This document shows, piece by piece, positions 26,361 to 35,661 of a stretch of DNA of 64,000 bases. The notes beneath the pieces are model-generated. The model made no database searches and was not told where the DNA came from. It saw only the letters and a program-made list of their open reading frames with translations. Each line of letters begins with the position of its first letter. Positions within the stretch are counted from its first letter, which is position 1. The DNA is from Streptomyces antimycoticus (GTDB lineage: Bacteria; Actinomycetota; Actinomycetes; Streptomycetales; Streptomycetaceae), in contig NZ_BJHV01000001.1 of NCBI RefSeq assembly GCF_005405925.1, forward strand, positions 6,696,001 to 6,760,000. Direction: 5' to 3'. The translations under genes and the position numbers were made by a program.

Positions 26361-27856
26361 TCAGGCCGAGGTCTCCGCGGCCTCGGACTTCTCCTCGGTG
26401 CCTTGCGGGGCTTCGGTGGCTTCTCCGGTTCCGGTGGCCTCTCCGGCTTCGGCGGCTTCCCCGGTTCCGGCGCCCTCTTCGGCTTCGGCGCCTTCTTCGG
26501 CGCCGTCCTCGGGCTCCGGGTCCTCGGCGAAGCCGGGGACCCACGCTTCGAGTTCATCCCGCAGCCGCACCGTCGCGCCCAGCTGGCACAGCACGCCGAT
26601 GGTGCTCAAGGTCACCCGGTGGATCAGCAGATAGGCGGGCGGCAGGTTCAGCTGATTGCCCAGCTCATAGACGGGGGAGTGACGATCGGCCACCCGCGCC
26701 GCCTGGCTGCGCAGCCACTGCCGGTCGAAGACGAACGCGTCGACCTGGGCCGGTTCGAGCATCGGCAGCAGAAAGTCCAGCAGGTCCTCCGGGTCCATCT
26801 CGATCGTCGGCTTGACGAACCCCTCCCCGCGCATCAGCTCGTAGACCCCCATGGCATCGCCCTGGAGCGCCATGCGCAGTGCGATGCCGATGGGCTCCGG
26901 AAGCCCTTCCGGGAGCCGGTTCACCGAACCGAAGTCCAGCACACCCAGCTTCCACCGCTCCGGCGGTCCGTCCGGGGCGTCACCGGTCAGCAGCCGGAAG
27001 TTCCCCGGATGCGGATCGGCGTGCAGCAGCCCGGTGCGCGACGCCCCCGAGAACAGGAAGCGGGCCAGCAGCTGCCCGGCGCGGTCCCGCTGCTCCTGGG
27101 TGCCGTCGGCTATCACCTCGGAGAGCGGTATCCCCTCCATCCATTCGGTGATCAGTATCTGATCGCTCTGGTGCACCACCTCGGGCACCACGATCTCCGT
27201 GTCCTGTGCGTACTCCTCTGCATGGGCCCGCTGGGACGCCGCCTCCAGTTCGTAGTCCAGCTCTTCGGCGACTCGCTCGCGCAACTCCGCGATCAGCGGC
27301 TTGACGTCCAGCCCCGGCACCAGCGGCCCCAGCACCCGGGCGAACCGGCTCAGTTGGTTGAGGTCGGACAGCAGCGCCTCGCCCGCCCCGGGTACTGCAC
27401 CTTGACCGCCACCACGCGCCCGTCGTGCCAGACCGCCCGATGCACCTGCCCGATCGAGGCGGCCGCCGCCGGCTTGTCGTCGAACTCCTGGAACAGCTCC
27501 GGCCAGTCCGGGCCCAGCCGCTCCTCCAGCGCCGCGTGGACCGTGCGGCTGGGCATGGGAGGGGCCGCTTCCTGGAGCTTGGTCAGCGCCGCCCGGTAGG
27601 GCCTGGCTATCTCCTCGGGCAGGGCCGACTCGAAGACCGACATGGCCTGCCCGAGCTTCATGGCCCCTCCCTTGAGCTCACCGAGGACCTTGAACATCTG
27701 CTCGGCGGTGCGCTGCTGTACCTCGCGCGCGACCATCTCCGCCGGCCGTCCCCCTATCCGCTTCCCGAGCCCCCACGTGGCGCGCCCCGCGAATCCCAAG
27801 GGCAGCGCCGCCAGTTTGGCGGTACGGGTGATCGCCTTGCGCGGCAGATCGGTCAT
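26361..27856 (-). CDS. ABC1/UbiB-family atypical kinase (frameshifted)
   Basis: 498 residues when one base is restored. The N-terminal ADCK/UbiB signature includes [16 protein letters not shown] (KxGQ-type loop), [15 protein letters not shown] (Ala/Ser-rich nucleotide loop) and VAVKVQYPG (catalytic Lys). After the break come [29 protein letters not shown] (catalytic loop) and GVLDFGSVN (metal Asp). The frame is lost at VQYPG and regained by reading C4 at 27386-27389 as C5, a probable sequencing deletion. UbiB-type proteins are ATPases supporting quinone or lipid metabolism. ATG 27856 ([15 protein letters not shown]) is preferred to 27868. The C-terminal 50 residues are Glu/Gly/Ala repeats. 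Confidence 0.85.
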
Positions 27857-27931
27857 GCGCCCCTCCAACTACAGCCGTGCCATCCCGGAGGGTGGCCCCC
27901 GGGCCCCCGTCGCCCACTCCACGGACGTGGG

Positions 27932-29071
27932 TCACCCGGACATTGTCGCGTGCGGTGCCTCTGCGGCCGAGGCATATACGGCATCCTCCTCCCCGGCCGC
28001 TCCGCAGCGGCATCCGGGATGTGCTACGACCGGACGCGCCTCCCAGACGAGGGAGGGAAGCGCCAACTCCCACCGGACCCCCGCGCCCCCGGAGGGCCGG
28101 CCGTCGAGGAAGGCCAGCGCCTGCACCGCGGTGAGCCCCGCCACCACCATCGCCAGCGCCGCGTCACAGGCCGGGGCGGTCCGCCGCCGCCCGGACCGCC
28201 ACTGCGCGAGCATCCGGGGCCAGACGGGCTCCCGCTCGGCCCGGCCCGCCGCGGCACAGCCCGCGCAGGGCGTCATGCCCGGCACCACCAGCGGCCCCAC
28301 CACCCCCGTGGCCTCGATGACTCCCGCGTAAAGATGGGGTGTCCCGGAGGCGAGCAGCGGCTGGGCCGGGTCCGGATCCGGTGCGTACGCGGCGAGGCCG
28401 TCACGCGGGGCGATCACCACAAGCGCCAGACCGTGCTCTCCCGACGGGGTCCGCTCTTCCGCGGAGGTCCGCTCCCGGGCCGACCGACGCGGCAGCGGAC
28501 CGGGCGCGGTCTGTCGCACCACGCGACGCGCGGCCACATCCCGGCGCTCCCCGATCTGATCGGCGGACAGCCCACCGGGAGCCACATCCCAGGGCTCGAC
28601 ACACCCCCCGTCCACCACATCGACCCGGCCGATCCCCGAGCCCGACAGCGCGGCCGCGACCGCCGCCCCGACCCGGCCGGCGCCCCGCACCTGCACCCGC
28701 ATCGCCCGCCGCGCGGCGAGCAGCCGCGCCGCCGCCCCGGGCTCGGGATGCAGCACCGAGAGCGCCCCCGCGTCGGGCCGCAGCCGGTCCAGGGCCGCGG
28801 CGGGCTCACCGCCGTCCCTCGGCTCATCCAGCAGACCGGCCGCCGCCAGCCGGTCCACCAGTGCGTCGGCCCGCCCCTCCGGCAGCCCGATGGCCCGGGC
28901 CTCCTGCCGCAGCAGTGGCAGACCGCGGGTGCCGTCCAGCAGCTCCAGAAAGCTGCCCGTGGCCGTGTCCACCGGCCCCATCACCACCGCATGCGCCCGG
29001 GCCACCCCGAACTGGACCGTGTCCCGGCTCCGCCAGCCGCGCCGCAGCGCGGGCTTCAGCATCGGATGCAT
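27932..29071 (-). CDS. ThiF/MoeB-fold protein (HesA/E1-like), function unknown
   Basis: 379 residues; ATG 29071 has a GGGGGAG site 7 bases upstream. The first 100 residues form a small helical domain with LELLDGTRGLPLLRQEA, like the peptide-clasp regions beside TOMM/RiPP cyclodehydratases. The middle is a Rossmann-like ThiF fold (VQVRGAGRVGAAVAAAL, RVDVVDGG). Zinc cysteine pairs CAGC and CRC are at the end. Typical E1 ATP-site residues (Arg finger, Asp) are only partly recognisable, so it may bind a peptide or carrier without adenylating it. It lies upstream of the UbiB-like gene on the same strand, 75 bases apart. No RiPP precursor is seen. Confidence 0.65.
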   Translation of the reverse strand: MHPMLKPALRRGWRSRDTVQFGVARAHAVVMGPVDTATGSFLELLDGTRGLPLLRQEARAIGLPEGRADALVDRLAAAGLLDEPRDGGEPAAALDRLRPDAGALSVLHPEPGAAARLLAARRAMRVQVRGAGRVGAAVAAALSGSGIGRVDVVDGGCVEPWDVAPGGLSADQIGERRDVAARRVVRQTAPGPLPRRSARERTSAEERTPSGEHGLALVVIAPRDGLAAYAPDPDPAQPLLASGTPHLYAGVIEATGVVGPLVVPGMTPCAGCAAAGRAEREPVWPRMLAQWRSGRRRTAPACDAALAMVVAGLTAVQALAFLDGRPSGGAGVRWELALPSLVWEARPVVAHPGCRCGAAGEEDAVYASAAEAPHATMSG

Positions 29072-29338
29072 CGCCGTCTCCCCCGTTTGATGTTCTGTGC
29101 CTCTTCGTGCCTGTACTTGCCTATTCGTCACTTTTCGCGTCGAACTGCGTTGGTTCGCTTCCGTTGCACCGCCCTCAGCATGCGGGTAGGCGCCCGGAGC
29201 CCGCAGAGCGTTATCCACAGGCGGTGGAATAAGTCGTACGAACACCGGTCGTACAAGCCGTGCACACCGTGGAGTGGTTCGGTCCGCAACAAGGTGCGGG
29301 GCGGGACTTCCCCGGCGGCCAGCGGGTAACGTCGGGGC

Positions 29339-29965
29339 GTGCCCGCCGATCCGTCCTCTCGCACCGCGGGGGAGAGCCCCCGCAGCGCCGCGAGCGCACC
29401 GCGCACCGTCCCGAGCCCGCAGAGCCGAGGCTCGGGCGCGAGCGCGGTCGAGGTCCGCAGGAGCACCCGGCGGCGCAGGACGGTCTCCGCCTATCGCGAG
29501 GGCGACCGCACCGTCGTCCTCATCCCCGCCCGGATGTCCGAGGCGGAGGAGCAGCGCTGGGTGAGCGTCATGCTGGACAAGCTGGCCGCGCAGGAGAGCA
29601 AGCGGATGCTGGGCGACGCGGAGCTGGCCGCCCGCGCCGAACTGCTCTCCGGCCAGTACCTGGGCGGGCGGGCCCGGCCCGCCACCGTCCGCTGGGTCAC
29701 CAACCAGAACACCCGCTGGGGGTCGTGCACGCCTGCCGAGGGCAGCATCCGGCTCTCGCACCGGCTCCAGGGCATGCCGGAGTACGTCGTGGACTATGTG
29801 CTCCTCCACGAGCTGGCCCATCTGCTGGTGCCGGGCCACGGCCGGCGCTTCTGGCAGCTCCTGGAGGCGTATCCGCGGACCGAGCGGGCGCGGGGCTATC
29901 TCGAAGGGGTGGTCGCCGCCGGGCGGTTGCCGCACCTCACCGGGCCCGGGGACGACCAGCCGTAG
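29339..29965 (+). CDS. M48/YgjP (DUF45)-type zinc metallopeptidase
   Basis: 208 residues. The conserved core is VRWVTNQNTRWGSC then LLHELAHLLVPGHGRRFW, giving HExxH plus a third His ligand, typical of the SprT-like/YgjP group. Residues 1-50 are Ser/Arg/Pro-rich and low-complexity. GTG 29339 is taken as start. No signal peptide is visible, so it is probably a cytosolic minigluzincin. It is divergent from the ThiF-fold gene across 267 bases. Confidence 0.8.
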   Translation: MPADPSSRTAGESPRSAASAPRTVPSPQSRGSGASAVEVRRSTRRRRTVSAYREGDRTVVLIPARMSEAEEQRWVSVMLDKLAAQESKRMLGDAELAARAELLSGQYLGGRARPATVRWVTNQNTRWGSCTPAEGSIRLSHRLQGMPEYVVDYVLLHELAHLLVPGHGRRFWQLLEAYPRTERARGYLEGVVAAGRLPHLTGPGDDQP

Positions 29966-29977
29966 GGGACGACGCGG

Positions 29978-30015
29978 GTGCCGTAACGGAACCGCTCCCG
30001 TGCCGTAACGGAACC
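29978..30015 (+). promoter_or_regulatory. Two identical 16-base repeats upstream of the TerD-AIM24 operon
   Basis: GTGCCGTAACGGAACC occurs at 29978-29993 and 30000-30015, 22 bases apart, about two helical turns. Each holds the interrupted palindrome CCGT-A-ACGG. Spacing and symmetry suggest a dimeric regulator binding twice on one face of the DNA, about 100 bases before the TerD-type start. No regulator can be named. Confidence 0.4.
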
Positions 30016-30112
30016 AGACCCGTGCGCCTTGGCGTCGCTCATAGTCGGCGGCAGCGGCTAGCCTGGCGCGCAATGCACTCACCGGTACGTCGATGGGGGA
30101 CGGTCCTAACGT

Positions 30113-31920
30113 ATGGCCAGGGAATTCCAGCGCGGCCACAAGGCCAGGATCAGTGATCTGACGGCCGGGAGGGATCTGTACGTCGGGGTGCAGATCGCCG
30201 GGCCCGGTCTGACGTTCGACATCAGCTGCTTCGGGCTCGACGCGGACGAGCGGCTGTCGGACGACCGCTACTTCATTTTCTTCAACCAGCCGAAGTCCCC
30301 TGAAGAAGCGATACAGCAACTCGGGGCGCAGGCCGGTGACACGGATTCGTTCCGCGTCACGCTCGACAGCATCCCCTCCACCATCCACAAGCTCTCCTTC
30401 ACCGCGACCCTCGACGGCGCCGGGCAGATGTCGCAGATCGGCCCGGGCTATATCCGGATCGTCGCGGGCGGCGAGGAGGTGGCCCGGTATTCCTTCACCG
30501 GTTCGGAGTTCAGCACCGAACGCGCGGTGATGCTGGGCGACTTCTACCTCAAGGACGTCTGGCGGTTCGCCGCCGTCGGACAGGGCTTCGACGGGGGACT
30601 GGACGCGCTGCTCAAGAACTTCGGCGGTGAGGTGGCCGAGGAGGAGCCCGCCCCCGCGCCCGCCCAGGGTGCCGCGCCCGGTTTCGCGCCGCCCGGCCAG
30701 GCGGCCCCCGCCCCGGGCTTCGCGCCCCCGGCCGCGACCGCTGCCCCGGCCGCCCCGGCGCCGCCCGCACCGCAGCCCGCTCCCGCCTTCGGCGCTCCCC
30801 AGGGAACGCCGCCGCAGGGCACGCCTCCGCAGGGAACGCCGCCTCAGGGAACGCCGCCTCAGGGAACGCCGCCTCAGGGGATGCCGCCCCAAGGGGTGCC
30901 CGCCCCGGGCACGCCCCCGCAGGGCGTTCAGCCACCCGCCCCTGGCACCCCCCAGATGCACGGCGCCCCGACCATCGCCGCACCCATCGCGCCGCCCGGC
31001 CCAGGCCAGGTGCCACCCCCTGGCCAGGTGCCCCCACCCGGCCAGGTGCCGCCGCCCCGCCTCCGGGCCAGTTCCCGGGCCAGCAGGCCCCCTTCGGACA
31101 GCCGCCGGGCCAGACCCCGCCCGCCCCCGCGCCGTACGGCCAGCCGCCCGCCCAGCCGTACCCCGGCCAGGCCGGTCAGCCCGGTTCGGGCCAGCCGGGC
31201 CAGCCCGCTCCTTACGGTCAGCAGCAGGCCATGGGCGTCCCCCAGGGCGGCGGTGGCGCGCCCGGGCTCCAGGCCGCGCTCGCCCAGTACCGCGAGGCGC
31301 CCACCGGCCAGCGCTGGACGCCGCAGAACCCCCGGCTGATGCGGGTCGACCTCGGCGTCGGCGGGCAGCCCGTGCTCGCCCGTCAGGGCACGATGGTGCT
31401 CTACCAGGGCAAGGTCGACTTCAGCTACAAGGGCGCCGGCTTCCGCGGCCGGATCGTCGGCAACGCGACCGGCCAGGAGATGCAGCTCATGCGCTGCACC
31501 GGCCAGGGCCAGGTCTTCCTCGCCGAGAACGCCGCCGAACTCCACCCGATCGAGCTCCAGGGCGACGCCATCTGTGTCGCCGCCGAGAACGTGCTCGCCT
31601 TCGACGAGTCGCTGCACCACGAGGTGCGCCGGATCGAGGGCCATGGCATCCCCGGCGGCGCGCTGTTCACCATGCAGTTCCAGGGCACCGGCACCGTCGT
31701 GGTGAAGACCGAGGGCACGCCGGTCGTCCTCCCCGTCACCCCGACCACCTTCGCCGACAGCAACGCCATCGTGGCGTGGTCCGCCGGATCCCAGGTGATC
31801 ATCTCCAGCCAGGTGCGGCTGCGCCGCAGCGCCTATCCCGGCCACAGCGGGGAGACCGTGAACCTCCAGTTCCGTGGCGCGCCCGGCAACTTCATCGTCG
31901 TCCAGCCCTACGAGGTCTGA
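30113..31920 (+). CDS. TerD-domain / AIM24-domain fusion protein (frameshifted)
   Basis: 602 residues once one base is restored. Residues 1-180 are a TerD/CABP domain (ISCFGLDADERLSDDRYFIFFNQPKSPEEA, given in part: DISCFGLDADERLSDD), which in relatives binds calcium and acts in tellurite and stress response. A long Pro/Gln/Gly linker (about 185-390) has five-residue GTPPQ repeats. The C-terminal 220 residues are an AIM24 beta domain (GQEMQLMRCTGQGQVFLAE, IVAWSAGSQVI). The frame changes inside the linker; reading C4 at 31055-31058 as C5 restores PPPPPPGQFPGQQ, so this is probably a sequencing deletion. It is the first gene of a three-gene AIM24 operon. Membrane or envelope stress is a plausible but unproven role. 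Confidence 0.8.
30802..30901 (+). repeat. 15-base tandem repeats coding GTPPQ
   Basis: About six near-identical 15-base units (GGAACGCCGCCTCAG type), encoding GTPPQ, GMPPQ and GVPAP, lie in the linker of the TerD-AIM24 gene. A second repeat of 18-base units coding GQVPPP follows at about 31010-31060. Copy number is likely variable between strains. Confidence 0.75.
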
Positions 31921-31931
31921 AGGAGCCCGTC

Positions 31932-32615
31932 ATGGACCAGCAAATGATCTCGGGCTTCGCACCCGCCCCGGTCGCCGCCCGCATGGAGAACCACGGCGCC
32001 AGCATGCTCAAGGTCGCCATGCAGAGCGGCCAGGACCTCTTCGCCCGCACCGGCTCGATGGTGGCCTACGAGGGCTTCGTCCAGTACGAGCCCAACCCGC
32101 CCGCGGTACGTCAGATGGCCTCCCAGTGGCTGACCGGCGAGGGCGCCCCGCTGATGCGGTGCAGCGGCGACGGGCTGCTCTACCTCGCCGACTACGGGGC
32201 CAACGTCGTCTGCATCAACCTCAACGGTGACGCGCTGTCGGTCAACGGCACCAACCTCCTCGCCTTCGACGCGCATCTCCAGTGGGGCGTCGAACGGGTC
32301 AAGGGCATCGCCAAGTTCGCCGGGCAGGGCCTGTTCAACGTGGGTGTCTCCGGCACCGGCTGGGTCGCCCTGACCTCGCGCGGCACGCCGATCGTGGTCG
32401 ACTGCGGCCGCGGTGAGGACGAGACCTATGTGGACCCGGACGCACTCGTGGCCTGGTCCTCGGGGCTCAAGGTGAAGGGCAAGCGCAGCTTCAAGGCGTC
32501 GTCCCTGATCGGCCGGGGCAGCGGCGAGGCATATCAGCTCGGTTTCTCCGGGCAGGGCTTCGTCGTCGTACAGCCCAGTGAGGACAGCACCGACCGGCTC
32601 CGGGCCCGGGGCTGA
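31932..32615 (+). CDS. AIM24-family protein (second of three)
   Basis: A 227-residue all-beta protein of the AIM24/DUF124 family. It starts MDQQMISGFAPAPVAARMEN, 11 bases after the fusion gene, with AGGAG upstream. ARTGSMVAYEGFVQYEP, LMRCSGDGLLYLAD and DALVAWSSGLKV recur in its neighbours, showing triplication of the domain. The family is named after a yeast mitochondrial inner-membrane organising protein; its bacterial role is not established. No signal peptide or membrane helix is seen, so it is probably cytosolic or a peripheral membrane protein. Confidence 0.8.
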   Translation: MDQQMISGFAPAPVAARMENHGASMLKVAMQSGQDLFARTGSMVAYEGFVQYEPNPPAVRQMASQWLTGEGAPLMRCSGDGLLYLADYGANVVCINLNGDALSVNGTNLLAFDAHLQWGVERVKGIAKFAGQGLFNVGVSGTGWVALTSRGTPIVVDCGRGEDETYVDPDALVAWSSGLKVKGKRSFKASSLIGRGSGEAYQLGFSGQGFVVVQPSEDSTDRLRARG

Positions 32616-32631
32616 GGGGGAGGGATACCAG

Positions 32632-33390
32632 ATGCAGAGCCCGCTTTTCGCCTTCACCGAGGCCCAGACGCAGGACCGCTACGCGCTGCAGAACCCGCAG
32701 CTGCTGCGGGTCGCCCTGAGCGGCCATGAGGATGTGCTCGCCCGTAAGGGCAGCATGGTCGCCTATCAGGGGCTCATCGAGTTCGACGGCGAGTACCAGA
32801 CGCCGGGGCAGCGCATGACCCGCAGCCGCGCCGGTGAGGGCCTGGACCTGATGCGCTGCTCCGGGCAGGGCACGGTCTACCTCGCCAACCTCGCCCAGCA
32901 CATCCATGTGATGGACGTGGACCACGACGGGCTGACCGTCGACAGCTCCTATGTGCTCGCGCTCGACTCCACGCTGCACTGGGAGACGATCGCGGTGGAC
33001 AGCCAGTACGGGATCTCCGGCTCCGGCAAGTACAACCTCAACATCTCCGGCCACGGCAAGGTCGCGCTGATGACCTCGGGGCAGCCGCTGCTGCTCCAGG
33101 TCACCCCCGACAAGTACGTCAACGTCGACGCGGACGCCATCGTCGCCTGGTCCAGCTCGCTGCGGGTCCAGATGCAGGCGCAGACGCACTCCTCGGGCGT
33201 CTGGCGGCGGCGCGGCAACACCGGCGAGGGCTGGGAGCTCAGCTTCCTCGGCCAGGGCTACGCGCTGGTGCAGCCCAGTGAGCTGCTCCCGCCGCAGAAC
33301 GCGGTGGTCGGGGGCGGCATGGCCGCGCAGTTCGGCATGGGCCAGCAGGGCGCCCGCGGTCAGAACCAGGGCAACATCTTCAGCAACTGA
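32632..33390 (+). CDS. AIM24-family protein (third of three)
   Basis: 252 residues from ATG 32632 (MQSPLFAFTEAQTQDRY), GGGAGG upstream and 16 bases after the preceding stop. ARKGSMVAYQGLIEFDG, LMRCSGQGTVYLAN and DADAIVAWSSSLRVQ align with the two preceding AIM24 domains. The C-terminal 30 residues are Gly/Gln/Met-rich (FGMGQQGARGQNQGN), a flexible tail. The three proteins probably act together, perhaps as a hetero-oligomeric beta assembly. Confidence 0.8.
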   Translation: MQSPLFAFTEAQTQDRYALQNPQLLRVALSGHEDVLARKGSMVAYQGLIEFDGEYQTPGQRMTRSRAGEGLDLMRCSGQGTVYLANLAQHIHVMDVDHDGLTVDSSYVLALDSTLHWETIAVDSQYGISGSGKYNLNISGHGKVALMTSGQPLLLQVTPDKYVNVDADAIVAWSSSLRVQMQAQTHSSGVWRRRGNTGEGWELSFLGQGYALVQPSELLPPQNAVVGGGMAAQFGMGQQGARGQNQGNIFSN

Positions 33391-33424
33391 CCGAGGCCAC
33401 GGTGATCACGCTGATGGAGCACGG

Positions 33425-33451
33425 CGGCCGCGGACTCCCGGTTCGCGGCCG
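33425..33451. terminator. Bidirectional terminator-like hairpin
   Basis: An 8-bp perfect stem CGGCCGCG/CGCGGCCG with an 11-base loop sits between the converging AIM24 and NUDIX genes. Confidence 0.45.
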
Positions 33452-33460
33452 ACGCGCTCC

Positions 33461-33988
33461 TCAGAGCAGCGCGCGGGTGCGCGTCACCAGGTGCCGCACC
33501 GACTCATCGGCCACGTCCGCCACCTCGTCGTAGCCGAACCAGCGCAGATCCAGTGACTCGTCGCTGATCGCCGCCACCGCACCCCGGGGCGCGACCGCCG
33601 CGTACTGGACGTCCAGATGCCAGGCGCAGGGGGTGTGGTGCCGGTCGAGCCGCACCGGGCCGCCCGGCAGCAGCATCAGCCCCTCGATCCCGGACTCCTC
33701 GGTGGCCTCGCGCAGCGCCGCGCCCGCGAGCGTGGCGTCGTCCGGCTCGCAGTGGCCGCCCATCTGCAGCCACATCCGCAGCTTCCGGTGCAGGGTGAGC
33801 AGCACGCGCTCCCGGTCCAGGTCGACCACCAGCGCGCTCGCCGTGATGTGGCCGTCCCCGCACGCCTTCCACATGCCGTCCGGATACGCGGCCAGATGGT
33901 CGCCGTAATGCTGCCGCAGCCGCTCCTGGGCGGCATCGGGCGCGGGCCACTCGGTGAGCACCCGCGCCGTGTCCTGGTGCAGACTCAC
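33461..33988 (-). CDS. NUDIX hydrolase
   Basis: 175 residues. The Nudix box is GGHCEPDDATLAGAALREAT followed by EESGI, matching Gx5Ex7REUxEExGU with small changes (CEPDD for the first part). SALVVDLDRERVLLTLHRK is the preceding strand. It hydrolyses a nucleoside diphosphate-X substrate that the sequence does not reveal. The ATG overlaps the stop of the zincin-like gene (ATGA, 33985-33988), so the two are co-translated. Confidence 0.85.
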   Translation of the reverse strand: MSLHQDTARVLTEWPAPDAAQERLRQHYGDHLAAYPDGMWKACGDGHITASALVVDLDRERVLLTLHRKLRMWLQMGGHCEPDDATLAGAALREATEESGIEGLMLLPGGPVRLDRHHTPCAWHLDVQYAAVAPRGAVAAISDESLDLRWFGYDEVADVADESVRHLVTRTRALL

Positions 33989-35469
33989 TTCTCGCCGTCG
34001 CCCCGGTCGTCGTCCTCGCTGCCCTCGCTGCCCTCGCTGTCCTTACGGAGGTCGGGGCGCTCGGGGTCGTCCTTACGGAGGTCGGGATGGTCGGGGCCGT
34101 CCTTACGGTCCTCACCGCCCGCCGCCTCGCCGAGCATCTTGTCCAGCTCGGAGAAGTCGAGCTGCTCGCCGTGGACGAAGCCGTCCGGGTCGTCGAGGTC
34201 CTGCGCGGTCGGCAGCATGTCCGGATGCGCCCACAGCCCGTCGCGCCCCTCCAGACCCCGGGCGTCGGTCAGCGAGGCCCACAGCCGGGAGGCGTCCCGC
34301 AGCCGGCGTGGCCGCAGCTCCAGGCCGATCAGCGTGGCGAAGGTCTGCTCGGCGGGGCCGCCGCTCGCCCGGCGCCGTCGCAGCGTCTCGCGCAGGGCGT
34401 CGGCGGAGGGCAGATGCGGCTTGGCGGCGGCGTGCACCACCGCGTCCACCCAGCCCTCGACCAGCGCCAGAGCGGTCTCCAGACGCGCCAGCGCGGCCTT
34501 CTGCTCGGGGGTGTCCTCGGGCTGGAACATGCCCTGCTGCAGTGCCTCCTGCAGCTGCTCGGGGTGGGTCGGGTCGAGCTGGCCGACCGCGTCCTCCAGC
34601 TTGGCGGTGTCGACCTTGATGCCGCGGGCGTACCCCTCGACCGCGCCGAAGAGGTGCGAGCGCAGCCACGGCACATGGGCGAAGAGCCGCTGGTGGGCCG
34701 CCTCGCGCAGGGCCAGATACAGCCGGACCTCTTCCTTGGGCACGCCGAGGCCGGAGCCGAGCGCCGCGATGTTGACCGGCAGCAGGGCCGCCTTGCCCGC
34801 CGGGCCCAGCGGCAGCCCGATATCGGTCGAGCCGACCACCTCGCCGGCCAGCACGCCCAGTGCCTGCCCGATCTGGGTGCCGAACATGGCGCCGCCCATC
34901 GAGCGCATCATCCCGAGCAGCGGGCCGGCCATGGCCTGCATCTCCTCGGGCAGCACGTCGCCCATGGCGGCGCCGACCCGCTCGGCGACCGGGTCCACCA
35001 GGTCCTTCCACACCGGCAGGGTCGCGTCGACCCATTCGGCGCGGCTCCAGGCCACGGCGCTCCCGGAGCCCGAGGGCAGCGAGGTGACGCCGTCCAGCCA
35101 CAGATCGGCCAGGCGCACGGCCTCCTGGACCGCGGCACGGTCGGCGGGGCCGACGCTCTCGTCCTTACTGCCGTCGGCGGTGCCGCGCGCCACGGTCTGG
35201 CGCGCGATGTCCTTGGCCATGTCCCAGTTCACCGGGCCGCCCTCGTAGGAGAGCATCTGCCCGAGCTGCTGGAAGGCGGCGCCCAGGTCGCCCGGATTCA
35301 GCGAACCGAACATCGCGGCGAACGGATTGTCCGCTCCGCCGGGTCCGCCGCCGAACCCGAAGGGATTCGCGGGGCCCTGCTCGCCGCCCTGGCCGCCCTT
35401 CTTCTTGCCGTCGTCGCCGTCCTCCGGCTCCTCCGGCGGAAGGCCGAATCCGAATGGGGTGTCACTCAC
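33985..35469 (-). CDS. Zincin-like metallopeptidase family protein (DUF2342)
   Basis: 494 residues from GTG 35469 (MSDTPFGFGLPPEEPEDGDD). The first 90 residues are Gly/Asp/Phe-rich. The core carries EEMQAMAGPLLGMMRSMGGA, GTQIGQALGVLAGEVVGS, LYLALREAAHQRLFAHVPWL and GWVDAVVHAAAKPHLP, as in the actinobacterial DUF2342 family. The helix that would hold HExxH reads REAAHQRLF, with one His and no clear Glu pair, so catalysis is doubtful. The C-terminus is a charged repeat tail (RKDDPERPDLRKD). It is upstream of the NUDIX gene in one operon. Confidence 0.8.
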   Translation of the reverse strand: MSDTPFGFGLPPEEPEDGDDGKKKGGQGGEQGPANPFGFGGGPGGADNPFAAMFGSLNPGDLGAAFQQLGQMLSYEGGPVNWDMAKDIARQTVARGTADGSKDESVGPADRAAVQEAVRLADLWLDGVTSLPSGSGSAVAWSRAEWVDATLPVWKDLVDPVAERVGAAMGDVLPEEMQAMAGPLLGMMRSMGGAMFGTQIGQALGVLAGEVVGSTDIGLPLGPAGKAALLPVNIAALGSGLGVPKEEVRLYLALREAAHQRLFAHVPWLRSHLFGAVEGYARGIKVDTAKLEDAVGQLDPTHPEQLQEALQQGMFQPEDTPEQKAALARLETALALVEGWVDAVVHAAAKPHLPSADALRETLRRRRASGGPAEQTFATLIGLELRPRRLRDASRLWASLTDARGLEGRDGLWAHPDMLPTAQDLDDPDGFVHGEQLDFSELDKMLGEAAGGEDRKDGPDHPDLRKDDPERPDLRKDSEGSEGSEDDDRGDGEK

Positions 35470-35661
35470 GGGTTTCCTCGGCTCGTTGGGCCACCGGCTC
35501 CCGGGCCGGTGGCGGATGCCCGACATCACCACCCAGCCTAGACACCTCGCCGGTTTCCGGGCTCGGTGCTTCGCTGATCGCCGCCCTGCGGCAGGATGGA
35601 CGTCACCTGGTACGTATGCGTGCATGCGCTCCGTACTGAAGACAACCGCTGGAGACGCCCG

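Noticed and set aside
27932..30961. A 1,009-residue frame on the minus strand reaching from the TerD gene to the ThiF-fold gene
   Set aside because: The part upstream of 29071 is antisense to the M48 and TerD genes. A ribosome site at 29071 marks the true start.
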